This document shows, one piece after another, positions 63,927-64,000 of a stretch of 64,000 nt of DNA. The DNA is taken from contig NZ_OZ007001.1 of NCBI RefSeq assembly GCF_963931295.1, positions 682,001 through 746,000 on the forward strand. Reading direction: 5' to 3'. This DNA is from an uncultured Mailhella sp. (lineage in GTDB: Bacteria > Desulfobacterota > Desulfovibrionia > Desulfovibrionales > Desulfovibrionaceae). The translations under genes and the position numbers were made by a program. Under the pieces are notes generated by a model that saw only the letters and a program-made list of their open reading frames with translations, was not told the origin of the DNA and did not search any database. Every line of letters begins with the position of its first letter. The stretch's first letter is position 1.

Positions 63927-64000
63927 ATGGCCAGAAAAAAAGGCTTCGTTTCGGAAATCAACGTGACGCCCTTCGTGGACGTCATGATGGTTCTGCTCAT
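63927..64000 (+). CDS. tolR: TolR/ExbD-family protein, N-terminal part (runs off the window)
   Basis: 24 residues are visible: MARKKGFVSEINVTPFVDVM then MVLL. INVTPFVDVMMVLL is the ExbD/TolR start with the membrane-embedded aspartate that carries protons. It follows tolQ by 9 bases and continues past the right edge. Confidence 0.92.
   Translation, partial: MARKKGFVSEINVTPFVDVMMVLL

Overview
The window reads as a GC-rich chromosome segment from a Gram-negative anaerobe. Outer-membrane functions are present (TolQ/TolR, a TolC-like channel, an Mla-type lipid ABC system). Metabolism includes a TRAP transporter beside an adenylylsulfate/fumarate-reductase-like flavoprotein with its own 2x[4Fe-4S] ferredoxin, malic enzyme, and sigma-54 with an RtcR-type activator. 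Together with codon usage this suggests a member of the Desulfovibrionaceae (Desulfovibrio/Bilophila/Mailhella-like). That assignment is inference; no rRNA or other taxonomic marker is present.

Layout. 1-230: the end of gatA. 230-957: a long intergenic repeat. 1131-4136: class V aminotransferase, malic enzyme, GNAT. 4247-11406: an rtcR-like sigma-54 activator divergent from a sigma-54-promoted operon (flavoprotein, ferredoxin, TRAP DctP, fused DctQM). 12305-15501: an NhaC-type antiporter and a creatininase-family hydrolase, both on the minus strand. 15760-20080: leuA-leuC-leuD on the minus strand, with a leucine-rich leader peptide and attenuator upstream and a tandemly duplicated terminator module downstream. 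20140-21606: two AT-rich accessory genes (Sel1 repeats, lipoprotein). 21825-25883: an Aas-like fusion with a degenerate acyltransferase domain, an M50 protease and trpS. 26729-30223: mlaE-mlaF-mlaD-auxiliary lipoprotein. 30224-30771: a second copy of the long intergenic repeat. 30772-31560: amidohydrolase. 31971-39838: ftsH-folP-cdaA-cdaR-glmM, then rpoN. 40232-44476: two adjacent DUF262 genes, each broken by one frameshift. 44943-49767: livJHMGF. 50109-50594: DUF1877. 51406-53954: znuA-znuC-znuB. 54412-55680: a winged-helix/ferredoxin protein. 55949-61609: an AT-rich accessory block holding a His-Xaa-Ser (Hxs) radical-SAM peptide system whose hxsB is interrupted by an IS5-family element. 61706-64000: a TolC-like gene, tolQ and the start of tolR.

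How the parts work together. The rtcR-like gene, a triple octamer motif with an 11-bp inverted repeat, and a near-perfect -24/-12 promoter form a control unit for uptake and reduction of an unidentified substrate. The leu genes appear to be controlled by classical translation-coupled attenuation. The cdaA-cdaR-glmM block links c-di-AMP signalling to amino-sugar synthesis. The Hxs block encodes a secreted peptide with seven tandem H-x-S triplets and two radical-SAM maturases, beside an XRE regulator with its own palindrome. Removing the IS and one copy of its TA duplication restores an open hxsB reading frame that ends in a 4-base overlap with hxsC.

Dispersed hairpin/purine repeats sit directly after several stop codons and appear to serve as this genome's standard transcript ends. 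Several intergenic stretches of 0.7-0.9 kb hold no convincing gene.
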